Shown piece after piece: positions 11,821-25,781 of a DNA stretch of 64,000 nt. Both the position numbers and the translations under genes were made by a program. The notes under the pieces were generated by a model. The model was not told the origin of the DNA, made no database searches, and saw only the letters and a program-made list of their open reading frames with translations. The DNA comes from Paroedura picta (Eukaryota > Chordata > Lepidosauria > Squamata > Gekkonidae): the NCBI RefSeq assembly GCF_049243985.1, contig NC_135371.1, positions 1,327,501 through 1,391,500 of the forward strand, in the 5' to 3' direction. Position 1 is the first letter of the stretch, and each line of letters starts with the position of its first letter.

Positions 11821-12707
11821 GCTAGCCTGGCTTTCCTTCCCTTCCACCATCCTGTCTCCCGAGGCGGGGGAGGTCTGGCTTCGAGAAGGCAGCCTAGCTC
11901 TCCTTCTCTCCTCCCTCACCCCTTCCCAAGCAGCCAGGGGAACTGATCTCTGCACTCTGTAAAGGAGCTGTCATTTTAGGGGATCTCAAGATCTCACCTG
12001 GAGGCTGGCATCCCTAAACCTCCTTGGGAAACTCCTCCCCCCCCGTCCTTTTTTCCAGGGGAATTGATCTCTGCCGTCCACAGAGGAAGGGCTATTCCAA
12101 GAGATGCCGGGTCCCATGAATGGAGTTGAGAGAGCACAGAGGAGTCTTTCTTCACCAGCATTTTGTGAAACTCTGGGGATTCCTGACGTCCCTGGAAGCG
12201 TTTCCTGAATTTGTTGGGAGTTAATTACTACTTTTTTTTTTAATTTGTTACACATTTACTGGGTGATATGGCCATTTATGGTCATGCTGACCCCCCTCCC
12301 CATGGCCAATGATGGCATGATGGGGTGGGAAAGGGGAGGGGCTCCAGGTGGGCACGTGTGTTTCACCACTGTGTTCTCCACGATCTCGTGCCATTTGGGG
12401 GGTTTCTTGAAGCCTGAAGAATATTTTTCAGGGTTTCTCAACGGAGAAAAGCTGAGAAAGGCTGACTGACACAGAGGCAGCAATTCAGAAGCCCACGAGG
12501 TTCTTTGCCAGCCAACAATTTTATGTTTGATTTTAACATAACCATGTCTTTGATTTACTTTGATACTGAGCTGAAGTGAAAAACGTACAGACTGAAAGGT
12601 TTTCAGTTCTTCAAGCAAATTGTGCTATCAATTAAGTTAATTGAAGGATGAAACTGTGACAATTTTATGAATGGGTTTATGTTTATTATTATGCTAGTAG
12701 TAGAGCC
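11821..12707. other. Intergenic, no gene seen
   Basis: Pieces of a dispersed repeat marked by ACCTGGAGGCTGGCATCCC and GGGGAACTGATCTCTGC occur at 11940-12110. The rest is unassigned, AT-rich sequence. No splice-consistent coding exon was found. Confidence 0.5.
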
Positions 12708-12983
12708 TCTTGTGGCGCAGAGTGGTAAGGCAGCCGTCTGAAAGCTTTGCCCATGAGGCTGGGAGTTCAATCCCAGCAGCCGGCTCAAGGTTGACTCAGC
12801 CTTCCATCCTTCCGAGGTCGGTAAAATGGGTACCCAGCTTGCTGGAGGGTAAACGGTAGTGACTGGGGAAGGCACTGGCAAACCACCCCGTATTGAGTCT
12901 GCCATGAAAACGCTAGAGGGCGTTACCCCAAGGGTCAGACATGACTCGGTGCTTGCACAGGGAATACCTTTACCTTTACCTTA
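12708..12983 (+). repeat. tRNA-derived squamate SINE
   Basis: Plus-strand copy of the element at 2996-3285: tRNA-like head GCGCAGAGTGGTAAGGCAG, internal GGTAAAATGGGTACCCAGC, and tail of CTTTACC repeats. Confidence 0.85.
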
Positions 12984-14127
12984 TGCTAGTAGTGTTTACG
13001 AGCATTTACTAGCAAAGACACGCATTTGTCTTTGTTTCCCACCTGGAGCCTGGCATCCCTGCATCTCCATGGGACCGAAAGCCAAAGTGTCCCCCCTTCC
13101 TGTGAGAAACTTCGATTTCTAAATAAGTAAACTAATTGAATTAAAAGTTTTTGTATTAGAAAATGCAAGCATCTTCTTGGAAGACATAATCAGAGTTGGC
13201 TTAGAAAGCATAGGGTGGGCAATATACAGGCTTTCCCCCCGACCTTGGGAACGCGAACCAGCCACAGTTCAAAAGAGTCAAAACATAGAGATGACTATTT
13301 GGGCTTCAAGGAACAGGAAAGTGTGGTAAACTACAGGGCAGCAGGGGAAGGGAGGTGAGGAATTTGTGGGGAGGATGAGGCATCAAGCATCTGGGTTACA
13401 TCAGGGCAAAACGGCCAGGCTAGCTAAACACACTGACATACAACAGGATAAAATAATGGCAATTCCAGCAAATCCCCAGGTCCTACCTGGAGAGTGGCAT
13501 CCCTCAACCTCTCTGGGGCATAGCCTCAGAGTTCCCCCTCCCGAGAGATGGAGGAGAGAGGCTTCCTTGAGGTTTGCAGGTGGGCCTCAGGGAGGAAGCA
13601 GGAGGTGGAGAAAAGGCTCTCCACCAGCCCCATGGGACCCAGGGAAGCCTCTGCTGCTCTCTTCTGTCCGTCTGTCTGTCTGTCTCTCCCTCCTTCCCAT
13701 GGTCTACAATTTGGCCATGTAGCCAGTGCCTGAAAAGCCTCAGTGCAGCTGTGCATCCTAGCACCCGTTCTCTCTCTAGGCACGGCCTCTAGTTCTGAAT
13801 AAGGCTGAACTGAGCTCCTGAGGGCCTGAGCGTCAAGTCTAGCTGGAAGAAAGAGCATGGGTGGGCCATCAGCAACGTGTCAACCTTGCGGGTCTGAGAT
13901 TGATGCCAGGCACAGACCCCCAAGATCCCCGTCAGCTGCTTCTGGAAGGCTGAGGTCATGGATGTAGGCGGTTCCCGGGGGGGGGGAGGCCCCAGGCCAT
14001 TGGCCCATCCTGCAAGGGCATCATTTCTCCCAGCCTCCTAGAAGAGGGTATTTAATATATTGTCGTTCTATTCTGTCTGTGGTTGTTTTGTGGATTCATC
14101 CCCCTGTATCTGTGCATTCTGTTTATA
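12984..14127. other. Intergenic, dispersed repeat pieces only
   Basis: Contains two more pieces of the GGCATCCC repeat (13040-13090 and 13480-13620), a CTGT-rich tract near 13665-13690 and a poly-G run at 13977-13987. No supported gene. Confidence 0.45.
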
Positions 14128-14396
14128 GCGATACAGCTTGGTGTCCTGGTTAGGAGTGTGGACTAATAATCTGGCAAGCCAGGATTGATTCCCTGCTCCT
14201 TCCCCACATGCAGCCAGCTGGGTGGCCTTGGGCTAGTCACAGCAGTAATAAGGATGTTCTGACCCAGAATTAATCTCAGGGCTCTCTCAGCCTCACCCAC
14301 CTCACAGGGTGTCTGTTGTGGGGAGAGGAAGGGAAGGTGACTGGAAGCCGCTTTGAGACTCCTTTGGGTAGAGAAAAGCGGCATAGAAGAACCAAG
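14128..14396 (+). repeat. MIR-like tRNA/CORE SINE
   Basis: Shows a tRNA-like head, the CAGCTGGGTGGCCTTGGGC core and an end AGAAAAGCGGCATAGAAGAA. Relatives are at 43190, 48875, 55140, 56735 and 63280. Confidence 0.65.
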
Positions 14397-15240
14397 GGGC
14401 TTTCCGCACTCCTTTAAAATTGCACAATGGTTAATAATTGAAATCGCTACAGTTTTGCCGTTATGCACAACGTCGTTGACAATCTGCCACACACCTGAAA
14501 CCGATCCGCAAGAAGCGCTTCGTTGTAGCGCTTTCAGGGAAATCCCAAAAAGTGGATTCACCCTCCGGAAAGCGCTACACTCCTGCAACCAATCTGCAAC
14601 ACTAGCGGGAAAGTTCTGTGCGTTATCATTGTTGCGGTTTCTGCAAAGTCCCTCCCCCTGGCTCTCTCCTCTGATCTTCCGGCGAAGCGATCGCCATTTT
14701 TTTTTCTCCGAGCGAGCGGAGATCAACGCACCGGTGAGCCTTCGTTTACCCAAGGAGGCTTCCCCGGCTGCAGTCCCTCTGTTTAAAGTTACTAAGCACA
14801 AGCATCATAGAGGCCCATTTGCTGGTTTATTTTCACTTTATTTTTCACACTGTTTTTGGCTGAAAATCACGCCTGTGAGGGGGGGGATTTTTTTTTCACT
14901 CGGGGGGAGCGTGGCAATGATGAAACGGCAGCTCAAACACCACCTGCTATCTGGATGGGTCTCTCCCTTGCAATGGATCAACGCAGATTCCTTGCAACCT
15001 GTGTGTGTGTGTGTGTGTGTTGTGTTTTTAAACCTTCCTTAAAGGGAAAGGGGCTGTTTGGGAGCATGCTAACGGCCGCCCATTGGCTGCTTGACGGCCA
15101 GGGGCGGGACGAGCTAGGCAATTTTTGCCGAGGCCGGAAGCCTGTGGGAAACGATAGAAACGCAACTGGATTCCACCACAAAGGCAGGTATGCATAACGA
15201 CGAATTCCACTATTTAAAATGACGATTTTTCGTTCAGCAA
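14397..15240 (+). mobile_element. Possible non-autonomous DNA transposon, family unassigned
   Basis: About 840 bases sit between a SINE and the start of the B/C-type promoter. A diverged second copy is at 41340-41770. Both ends hold a CGTTATGCA motif in opposite orientation, suggesting loose terminal inverted repeats. It includes a GT microsatellite (15000-15022). No transposase frame is visible. Confidence 0.35.
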
Positions 15241-15279
15241 ATTTGCTACATGGATCCCGGTGGCGGAATGGCCCTTCTC

Positions 15280-15960
15280 CTCCTTCTTCTCCTTCTCCTC
15301 CTTCTTCGTGGCGCTTTTCCAGCCGGATCAGTGGGGCCGCCTTCCCCCCAGGCAAAGCCGCGCTATGGGGCTGGGGGGGGGGGGAAGTGCTGCAGGGGCT
15401 GCCGGCCCGGATCCCGCCCCCCCTCCCCCCCCCCGAGAGTGTCCCTGGGGCTGGGGCTGGGGGGGGAGGCGCTCCCTGCATCTCCCGGCGGGGAAGGACC
15501 GGGCCGCAGACCGGGGGGGGGGGATGCTGCAGCCCCCCCCCGGCGGGCCCCCCCTGGGCGATCCGTTCACACGCCGCCCACTGACGCGCGTTTGCAGCGG
15601 CCGGCCCTGCAGGGCGACTCCCGAGGAAGAGCCGCCTCGGCTGCAGCGCGGGAAGGGTTAAGGGCAGCGAGCGCCGGGCTAGAGCGGCCGGGAGGGAGTT
15701 CCCAGGGGAGCCGCGGCCCGGGAGGCCTCCTCGAGAGTAAGGCGGCGGGGCGGGAAGGCCCGGAGGGAGCGAGGCCTCGCAGTCGTCCCCCCCCCCAGGA
15801 GAGGCCTTTCTACGGGGAGGGGGCTGATCTCTGCCTGCTGGAGGACTCCCGTCCCCCCCGGCCGGGAGGTTGGCCACCCAGCAAGACACAGGTTTTCCTC
15901 TGCCAGCTCATGAGAGGTTTTTTTTTTGGGGGGGGCAAAGAGAATCCGCGTCCTTCAGCA
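15280..15960 (+). promoter_or_regulatory. GC-rich promoter and non-coding exon 1 of gene C
   Basis: Nearly identical to 4145-4868 of gene B apart from lengths of G and C runs. It contains AAGGGTTAAGG near 15653 and the same donor (GA|GTAAGG at 15737). Homology to B begins inside a CTCCTTCTTCTCC tract, marking the left edge of the duplicated block. Confidence 0.55.
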
Positions 15961-16537
15961 GGGCGGGGGCGGCTTTAATTTCCCAACCCACTGGGGTTGC
16001 CAGCCTCCCGGTGGAACCGGGAGCTCTCCTCCTATGACTCTCCAGACGACCGGCCGAGATCAGCTTCCTCCGGGGGAGAGAATGGCTGCTTTGGAGGGGG
16101 GGTTGTGGCAGGAGGCCCCGCTGAGGTCTCTCTCCCCCCCAAGCCCCCCCCCCCCAGGCTCCGCTCTCCAAAATCCCAACAGCAGGGTCCCCACGGGGAG
16201 CTGGCCGCCCCAAAACAAGCCAAGAGCTGCTCTTTTCCCAACCTCAGCTGCTCCTTCTCCTCGGTTGGGGGCTGGCTCAGCTGGGGGCAAAGGGGCCTCC
16301 ACTCCCAGGGACAGACTGAGCCAAGAGACCCTGAGGCTAAGCTAGTTCACATCCCAGGGAGATAAATAGTTCGGTTTGTGATTCATGCCGATCAATCAGG
16401 TGAAGCCCAGACGTGAATCTCCGCTCTCTTTCATTTTCCATTCCATGTGTCTCTCCTTCCCCCCCCCCCCAGGGAGAAGACTCCCCCCATAGCCAAGGCA
16501 TAAAGACATCATCGCAGAACCTGAGGTGACCCGAGAG

Positions 16538-19500
16538 ATGGAAGAGCAGAACCCAGAAGGCCTTCGAACTGGCAGGACAGCCAGGAAAGGCCCCCATCCC
16601 CCCCAGGCTGGGAATGGACTTGAATTCAGGGGAAACACCGGGCCAGAGACCCTGGCTCAGGACACCATGACCTCAGACGGCCATTGCCAGCGCTTCCGGC
16701 ACTTCCGCTACCAGGAGGCCGCTGGGCCCCGGGAGGTTTGCAGCCGGCTCCACGGACTCTGCAGCCGCTGGCTGGAGCCGGAGAGGAGCACCAAGAGGCA
16801 GATGCTGGACCGGGTGACCCTGGAGCAGTTCCTGGCCCTCCTGCCCCGGGAGATGCAGGGCTGGGTGAGAGGATGCGGGCCGGAGAGCAGCGCCCAGGCG
16901 GTGGCCCTGGCCGAAGGCTTCCTCCTGAGCCAGGCCCAGGAGGAGAGGCAGGCCGAGCAGGTGAGGAGGGGGATTCCTCCAGGTAGGTCCAATTTAAGCC
17001 ATGATCTGTGCCTTATCCTAAGGTTTCCCAGCCAGAGATTAATCCAGGTGTTAATCATCCCAATGGGAAATTTAACAGCCTCCTTCAGCAGCCTCTTGTA
17101 CTAGAGAATTTCCCATCCCTCCAGAATACTCCCCAGGTCTGCTGAGAGGAGGGGGCAGGGCCCCTTGCTTGGTCTCTTCCGTTCCATCACTTCCCCCTCC
17201 CTCTTGCTGTGGTTTCAGCTATTGGGGCCATCCGTGAAGGTGGAAGCTACAACCTCAGCGGCGGAAGGAGCTCCTTCCGAGGAAGGGCAGAGGGCGCAGG
17301 CCGTGGAGCGTGGCCAAGATGCCCTCTCCGCTGGTAAGGACTCATCGTGCCCGGATGGGATTGGGGCACCCTGTGAATTGGGTGGGTGCAGAAATCTGGT
17401 CAGAGTTAACTTGTGGCCCTCAGTGTTCACTAACTGTGATGCCTCGAAAAGGACATTGGTTCATGCTGCGTCTGGCTGCAATCCCGGTTCTGCTGTTAGC
17501 GTGCCAAGAGACATGGTGAAAACTCCCCTGTTAGACCCTCAGGTCCCCGGATCTTCTCGTGTCTGGGCCAAAGAGGATCATGACGTATCCTGCAACCTCA
17601 TTTCCGCCCCCCTCTTTCCTTCCCCGTCGGCCGGACACAGCTCTCCCCGAAGCCTGAGATATGTCGGCATCACTGCTGATCCCTGAGGCTCACAGGCCCC
17701 GGGGCTTCTCTTCGGCCTCCGTTGCGTGTCCACAGGGGAAAGTTTCGCAACTCTGGGAAGGGGGTGTGCGAAGCAAGGAACGAGCAGACCCACAAGCAAA
17801 CACCCTCCCTCCTTTGTCTCGCTAGCAGGTTGTGAAGAGATGATGTTGGACCATCCTCTTTCCAGAAGAGAGGAAGCAGCTGCTGTACCTCCAGTCCAGG
17901 TAGGAAAGGTGAGCAGGGGACAGCCTGCGTCCCTCCTGCCTTCTCAGGGGGCTTCTGCTCCGGCGGTTTCTACAAGGGGTCTGGGCGAGAGGTCCTCTGA
18001 TCACCTCTTCCCTCTCACAAAGGCAGACGACTCTTTTCCATCGTTCAAGCTGTGCCTGGTGTGATCTCTGAGGGGGGGGGGGGGTCTGCTTTCTCTTCCA
18101 GGGTCTCCCCTCCTTCTCCTTGGAGGACGTGTCCGTCTCCTTCTCCCCGGCCGAGTGGGCCCTGCTGGATCCGGCCCAAAGAGCTCTTTTCAAGGAAGTC
18201 ATGGTGGAGATCTCCGAGAAGGTGGCCTTTTTGGGTACGGATCTGTCTTGGGTGCCGAAGGTGTAAATGGCTGCCCATGGGATGTGGCCTGAATCAAAAG
18301 AATGAATAGGAGGCCTGTTTTGAGGCCTGTCCCACGACTTAGGAGATCTGCAAACAGGTCCAGAGTATTCTGGTGGAATACTGAGAGAGAGGGGGGGGCG
18401 CAGGGGCCCTTCAGTCGCTGTTGGTTCTGTCTGGTCTCAACCAAATGCCTGGCGGAAAAGCTCCCTTTTGCAGGCCCTGCGGAACTGTTTAAGCTCCACA
18501 TGGGCCCTTCCTACCCAGCCACAGGACCTCCGTCTTTGAAGGATTGAGCTTCAGACAACTCTGCTTGAGCCATCTCGTCACTGCTTCCAGGCATCTGGCT
18601 AATGCTTCTGGGGGGGAGTCAGGGCAGCCATCCATCAGGAGGAAGAGCTGGGTGTCATCTGCATAATACATCCGAATTGTACTTAAGCACCCGAAGAAGC
18701 ATACTGCTTGATGGAACTTCCCAGAGGCTACTAAGAGCCTTCTGATTCCCCCACCCCTCCTGGTTACACCACTGGATAAAGTCCCCAGAATGAACCAATG
18801 ACCGCATTCTTGAGTCCAGCCTTGAAAAACATAACATAAGGAAGGCACCTGCAGTGAGACTGAAGACACAAACACCTGCAAGGCGGACCAGGTCACTTAA
18901 TAATCACATGAAACCTTCTCTCTTTCTTTCTCTCTCTCTCTGTTTTCAGAAGAAGCTGGAAGGAAAGGAGGGACTTTGGGGGAGACCAGCTACAGATTTT
19001 CATCGAAAGGAAGTCTGGAGCCATGTCCAAGAGGATCCCAAGAGCAGATCTCCTCCCCAAACTTGCTGGCTGAGAGTGAGTGTCCTTCACGGTTGTGTCC
19101 CGGGAACAGGCAAGGAATAACCAAGGGGGGAATTTCTGATTAATTTCTCAGCAACCTTTGGTTTGATGCCCCCACACAGCCACTGGGTAAGGAGGGAGGG
19201 AGGCCGTCTGGGGGCCTGAAATCTCAAGGCTCAGAAACTCCCTTCAGGCCAGCACTCAGCGGTGGCTTTGCGGAGAGGGCTTGAGGGATCCCTAAGTGCT
19301 AGAGAGTTATGGGGAAGAGGGAGGGGTGGTTAAGATCAGCCAAGCTGGAGGAGCCCAAGGGCCGTCAGTCCCTTCCTACGGCAGGCACACCGATGCCTTT
19401 GGACCTTTCCAGATTTCTCAGGTGCTACCAGGATCTCTCTGTTTATACCAGCAGAGGACAATCGGAGTAATTTGGAAGGAAAGGAACTTCATCAGCAACC

Positions 19501-20813
19501 GCCAGACAGAGTTAAGAATGAAGACTTGGAAGAAAACCTCACAAATACAAAAAGGCCTAAGAGAAAGAAAGGCAATCATATAATTGGGAGGCCAGTTGGA
19601 AAAAAGCATAGTGCACATTTTCCAGAGCACAGGATAATGAAGGCAAGTAGATTTGTTCAGTGTGAAAAGTATATCAAAAATAGATCACAGCTCTTTCAAC
19701 ACCCAAAAATACAAAAAGGCAAGAAACCTTTTGAATATTCAGTTTGTGGAAAGCGATTCAATCAGAGTGGCACTCCTCAACTGCACAAAAGTACTCACAC
19801 AGGGGAGAAACCTTTTGAATGCTCAGTGTGTGGAAAGCGATTCGGTCGCAGTGCCCGTCTTCAAGTGCACCGTAGAATCCACACTGGGGAGAAACCGTAT
19901 GAATGTCCAGTGTGTGGAAAGCAATTCAGTTGGAGTGGCAGTCTGCAACGGCATCAGAGAATCCACACAGGGGAAAAACCTTTTGAATGCTCTGTGTGTG
20001 GAAAGAGATTCACTCAAAATAGCAGTCTTCAAGTGCATCGAAGAACCCACACAGGAGAGAAACCTTTTGAATGCTCAGAGTGTGAAAAAAGATTCCACTG
20101 CAGAGGCTATCTTCAACGGCATCAGAAAACCCACACAGGGGAGAAACCTTTTCAATGCTCATTGTGTGGGAAGAGATTCAGTCAGAGTGTCCGTCTTCAA
20201 GTGCACCAAAGAACCCACACAGGGGAGAAACCTTTTGAATGCTCAGTGTGTGGAAAAAAATTCAATGAAAACGGCACTCTTCAAGTGCACCAACGAACCC
20301 ACACAGAAGAGAAACCTTTTGAATGCTCAATGTGTGGGAAAAAATTCAGGGAGAATGGCACTCTTCAAAATCATCAGAGAACCCATACAGGCGAGAAACC
20401 TTTTGAATGCTCAGTGTGTGGTAAGGGATTCAGCTGGAATCAGAGTCTTCGAAAGCATCAGAGAACCCACACAGGAGAGAAACCTTTTGAATGCTCAGAG
20501 TGTGGAAAGAGATTTCGTTGGGAACAGTCTCTTCAACACCATCAGAGAAACCACACAGGGGAGAAACCTTTTGAATGCTCTGTTTGTGGAAAGAGATTTA
20601 GTCAGAATAGCAAACTGCAAGCGCATCAGAGAACCCACACAGGAGAGAAACCTTTTGAATGCTCAGAGTGTGGAAAGAGATTTCGTTGGGAACAGTCTCT
20701 TCAACACCATCAGAGAACCCACACAGGGGATAAACCTTTTGAATGCTCTGTTTGTGGAAAGAGATTTAGTCAGAATAGCAAACTGCAAGCGCATCAGAAA
20801 ACCCACACAGGGG

Positions 20814-20842
<29 letters not shown>
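16538..20842 (+). CDS. Gene C: SCAN-KRAB-C2H2 zinc-finger protein (12 fingers, array cut by L1)
   Basis: Model: 16538-16960 (SCAN), 17219-17333, 17829-17899, 18102-18234 (KRAB), 18950-19075, 19452 or 19455-20842; frames join to about 752 residues. The SCAN, linker and KRAB exons are almost the same as in B. The finger exon has two decayed and 12 intact fingers. Relative to B it lacks finger blocks, and it has a duplicated two-finger unit (RWEQSLQHH followed by SQNSKLQAH, twice). Finger 12 runs straight into an inserted L1-type element at 20814, which supplies a new tail ([10 protein letters not shown]) and the stop. Finger sequence resumes after the insertion. Function is probably retained but with an altered C-terminus. 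Confidence 0.85.
18292..18702 (-). repeat. L2-type LINE fragment in intron of gene C
   Basis: Duplicate of the fragment at 7490-7900, with the same YADDTQL reverse transcriptase motif on the minus strand. The two copies look identical. Confidence 0.8.
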
Positions 20843-22070
<1,228 letters not shown>

Positions 22071-22845
22071 GCTGACTGCATAGAAAGAGGTTGAGGTTGG
22101 TAGCACCCTTCAACAGCCTTAGAGAACCCAGGTACTACTCACTGTTTCAGCTTATCTGCCACTCTCACTCATTCTGACAGCCCCACAACGGGCAAAAACA
22201 CTTCCTTTCCCCAATCCTGTGAGTCCGTATACAAGTTGAGGATAACAGGTATCTATAGCCTCTCTGCTTCTGGCAGATACCTTGTTGTGACAAGACAACA
22301 TCCTTAATTCAGTTTTAGATGACAGGCAGTTCTCGAGAGGCATCTCCCAACCCAGCCTAGCCTGCTGTGAGCTTTTTTGGGTGTCACCACCTTGCAGCCG
22401 AAAGAATTCTGGCAGTAGGAAGTGTTTGGGTTGAAAGGAACACAACCACTACGTTTGAGAGGATCTGGCCCCTCAATCTGATCCAGAATTGTGGAAGTGG
22501 GCTGGGATCCGTGAATCTTGTGAGGAGGTGCTTATTCCCCAATCGTCCTTCTCGCTGACCCTCAGAGAAAGAAGATTCCCTCCTGCTCTGATACCCCCCA
22601 ATGCCATGAACAAGGACCTTGAGTAAATCCTGTGCCAAGGCTGACTCTGCATCATGGACTCCTCAGAGGTCCCCTTAAGTTCCTCCTCGGAGAGAGTGTC
22701 TTTGTGCAACAGGCTGAGAAAACTCATCCCACTATTTCCTCGTGGAAACGTGTCTTCATTACGGTTGTTGGGACGCCTGGAGGTGGGGAGGCATCCTGCC
22801 TCTTTCTCAGAGGCTTCGTGTGTTCAGATGGGCATCTGCATTGAG
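22071..22845 (+). other. 3' flank of gene C
   Basis: Matches 11030-11812 downstream of gene B with a few substitutions and small indels, so it is part of the duplicated block. Probably the old 3' UTR and flank. Confidence 0.6.
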
Positions 22846-22900
22846 CAGGTGGTTGGACTAGGTGGCCTGCATGGCCCCCTTCCAACTCTATGATTCTATA
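22846..22900 (+). repeat. CR1 LINE 3' end
   Basis: TTGGACTAGGTGGCCTGCATGG followed by CCTTCCAACTCTATGATTCT is the typical CR1 3' terminus. It is absent at the matching point in gene B. Confidence 0.7.
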
Positions 22901-24100
22901 AATTCCGTCCCATAGTGCTTCTGTCAAAGGGAGAAAGCCTTTTTTCTTCCAGGTATTTGGCAACCCTAGATTTAAATATTTCTATGACTCAGAAAATGAA
23001 ATTCAGCTGAGGAAGGGCCATATCTCATTACAGATATTGTTACTTTGTGTTTCCTGACAGACCCCAGAGTGTCTCCTCTTTTCCTGCTTCATTCTGTCCT
23101 TCCCACCCCACAGCCGGGGCGTATAAGGGCCTGTAAGACCGAGTTCTTCCCCCACGCTTTTGGTTGGGGCCATTGCTCTAACTATCAGATGAGGGCCCTC
23201 CCATGGAGAACGTCACAAATGGGAATCCACCTGAAATAAAACTGCACTAATTTTACTGCTGAATATGTTAGCGCTAATGAGATGTTTTTAATGTTTAATT
23301 AATTTCTACAATTGTTTTTATTGCTGTACACTGCTCTGAGACAGCTTTGGAGGAGTGCAGCAAAAATCATCAAATCACTCTCACTAAACCTTATGAAGTT
23401 GAACTTAGATTTACTCTGATATTGAACTGTAGATTTTCAGTTCTTAAGCAAAACTTGCTATCAATGACATACTTTTGTTGAAGGAAGAAACTGTGACAAG
23501 TGTATTAATTCTCTTATGTTAATTGTTATTAGCCATTAGTGCCATGCAGCATTTCTCTTTGTGTGTGTCTCCCCCCCCCCCGCCCCCGGGGGGAGCCTGG
23601 CATCCCTGCACCTCCAAGGGATGCAAAGCCAGGTCTTTTCTCCAGAGGGACTGATCTCTGTTCCCCTGAAAGGCCCTGCCATTCCAGCCGATGACCTGCA
23701 ACCCCAGGTCTCAGCCTCCGACATCCTGCATCCTCCCTGCCACAGAGTCCCCCTCCCAAGCAAGCCCTTTCATCAGGAGCCTGGAGATGAGGAGTTGTTG
23801 TAGAGTTGCCCCTCCCAAACCGCCATTTTCCTCTGGGGAGCTGATCTCCCCACAGAATTGTCCAATTCCAGGATATGTCCTGGTTGCAGCTGGAGGTTGG
23901 TGACCCCTGGGTCAGGAATGGTCCTTGAGGTTTGGAGGGGGGCCTCAAGAGTCCAGGGGTGGGCTGCAGCTTTTGCCACGTAGCCCCCAGGAAGCCACGG
24001 TGCAGGTGGGCACCCTAGCACCCATTCTATTCCTCGGTACAACAGGCGTGGCCTCCAGTAAATAAATATTTCTCTGCCTTCCTGTCTCTCCTCCTCCGGA
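22901..24100. other. Intergenic with L2-like and GGCATCCC repeats
   Basis: 23100-23370 looks like an L2 3' end on the plus strand (GAGTTCTTCC, a GTACACTGCTCTGAGAC tail). 23580-23930 holds pieces of the GGCATCCC/GGGGAACTGATCTC repeat. No gene supported. Confidence 0.45.
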
Positions 24101-24176
24101 AGAGCCCTGCAGGATGAGGCCAATAGTCCATCTAGTTCAGCATGCTGTCTCACACCTTGGCCAACCAATTCCTCTC

Positions 24177-24545
24177 GATAGAATCATAGAATCACAGAGT
24201 TGAAAGGGACCTCCTGGGTCATCTAGTCCAACCCCCTGCACTGTGCAGAACACTCCCAACCCTCTCGCTCATCCACTGCCCTGAAGAAGTTCCTAATACT
24301 TAGTGCAGTTCCTAGGTGGAACAGGCTTCCTCAGGGGGTGGTGGGTTCTCCATCTCGGGAGATTTTTGAAAAGAGGCTGGATGGCCATCTGACAGAGAGG
24401 CGGATTCTGGGAAGGCTCAACGGGGTGGCAGGGGGCAGGGGGTGAGCGAGGGGGTTGTGGGAGTGTCCTGCATGGTGCAGGGGGCTGGACTAGATGACCC
24501 AGGAGGTCCCTTCCAACTCTGGGATTCGATGATTCTATGACTGAT
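24177..24545. repeat. Two CR1 3' ends in inverted orientation
   Basis: 24177-24275 is a minus-strand CR1 terminus (AGAATCATAGAATCACAGAG). 24300-24545 is a plus-strand one (GGTGGTGGGTTCTCC to TCGATGATTCTATGAC). Confidence 0.75.
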
Positions 24546-24689
24546 TTAAAATAAAAATCTTAGACGATGACCTTGAGTGACCCTGGCCTGGAGCCCCGGA
24601 TTTCCTCTTGACACCTGGACTAACCCAACTGGGGGAGCCCAGCTTTGAATCAGACTCTGGTGGGTTTCTCCGTTTTGGTTTGGAAGCAA

Positions 24690-25200
24690 AGCCCGGGCGG
24701 GCTGACACTTAAGCGGCGGCGCTTCTGGGCCCCCGAAAGCCCCCCTGGCGCTGCGGGCTCCGGGAAAGCCCCGCGGAGGGCGGCAGGCAGGTAGGCGTGG
24801 TTGGGCAGCGCAGCTGGGGCACGCCCACCCGGGCCAGCCAATCCGCGGCCTCGCTTGGGAAAGCCCCGCACGCCGCGTCAGAAGACCGGGCAGGGCTCAG
24901 CGGGGGCTCGGGGGGGGGGGGCGAGCGGGGCGGGGGCGCCTCTCTGCCGCGGAGGCCGCACGGGAGGTGCTCGGAAGGTGCCCAGGGGTGAGGCCCGCCG
25001 CTGCCCCCCTGCCCCATCTAGTCCGCGCAGTCCCCTCCGGCCGACTCTGCTGCAGCGCGGAAAGGGTTAAGGCCGCCGAGCCCCGGGCCGGAGAGGCCGA
25101 GCAGGGGGGGGAGACTGGAGGGAACAGCCGCGGGAGCAAGGGGAGGGGGTGCATGGGAAAGGGTCAATTTGGGGCAACCTGAGCGGGGAACGAGGCCCGG
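24690..25200 (+). promoter_or_regulatory. GC-rich promoter of gene D
   Basis: CpG- and G-rich. TGCAGCGCGGAAAGGGTTAA at 25051-25070 is shared with genes B and C, which otherwise differ here. The exon 1 donor was not identified. The SCAN exon acceptor lies downstream (CCCGCAG at 25703). Confidence 0.5.
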
Positions 25201-25781
25201 TCGCAGTTCCGGGAGATTTCCCGGCGTCGCCTGGAGGATGGCAACCCCGTTAGGCGCCCTCCTCCAGGCCTTTTGGCTTCCCCGGAAGGGAGCATCGGAC
25301 CCCGGGCAGCCCCTCCCCACCACCCCTTCCGGGATTCGTTTTCAGGGGCTGCTGAACTCTTCGGCTGTTGCCTGGATCTGACCTGGGGATGCTGGAGCCG
25401 AACCCACAGCTGCGGGCGCAGGCAGAGCTCCTGCCCAACCCTGCAGGCCCGGCGTTGGCATAGGGGTCTGGGCCAGACTGAGCTCCTGGGCTGAGTGGCT
25501 GAGCTAGTCCAGGGGCTCTCTAAACCAGCCGGGCTTCTGATACGGGAGCAGCATCTCAGGCCTGGTCTGCGGATCCCTGGAAGGCCTTTTCTCTGCTCCA
25601 CCAGGAAGCTTCTCCTGCGTAGGAAGGTGGGCGGTGTTCAGGGGTGAGTCTCCGCTCTCTTTTGTCTCCCGTGTCACTGCCTGTCTCTCCCCGTTCCCCG
25701 CAGGGAGAAGCCGCTCTTCGTAGCCAAGGGACTGAAGGCAACATTGCAGGGTCTGAGGTGACCCAAGAGAAGGGGCAGGAG

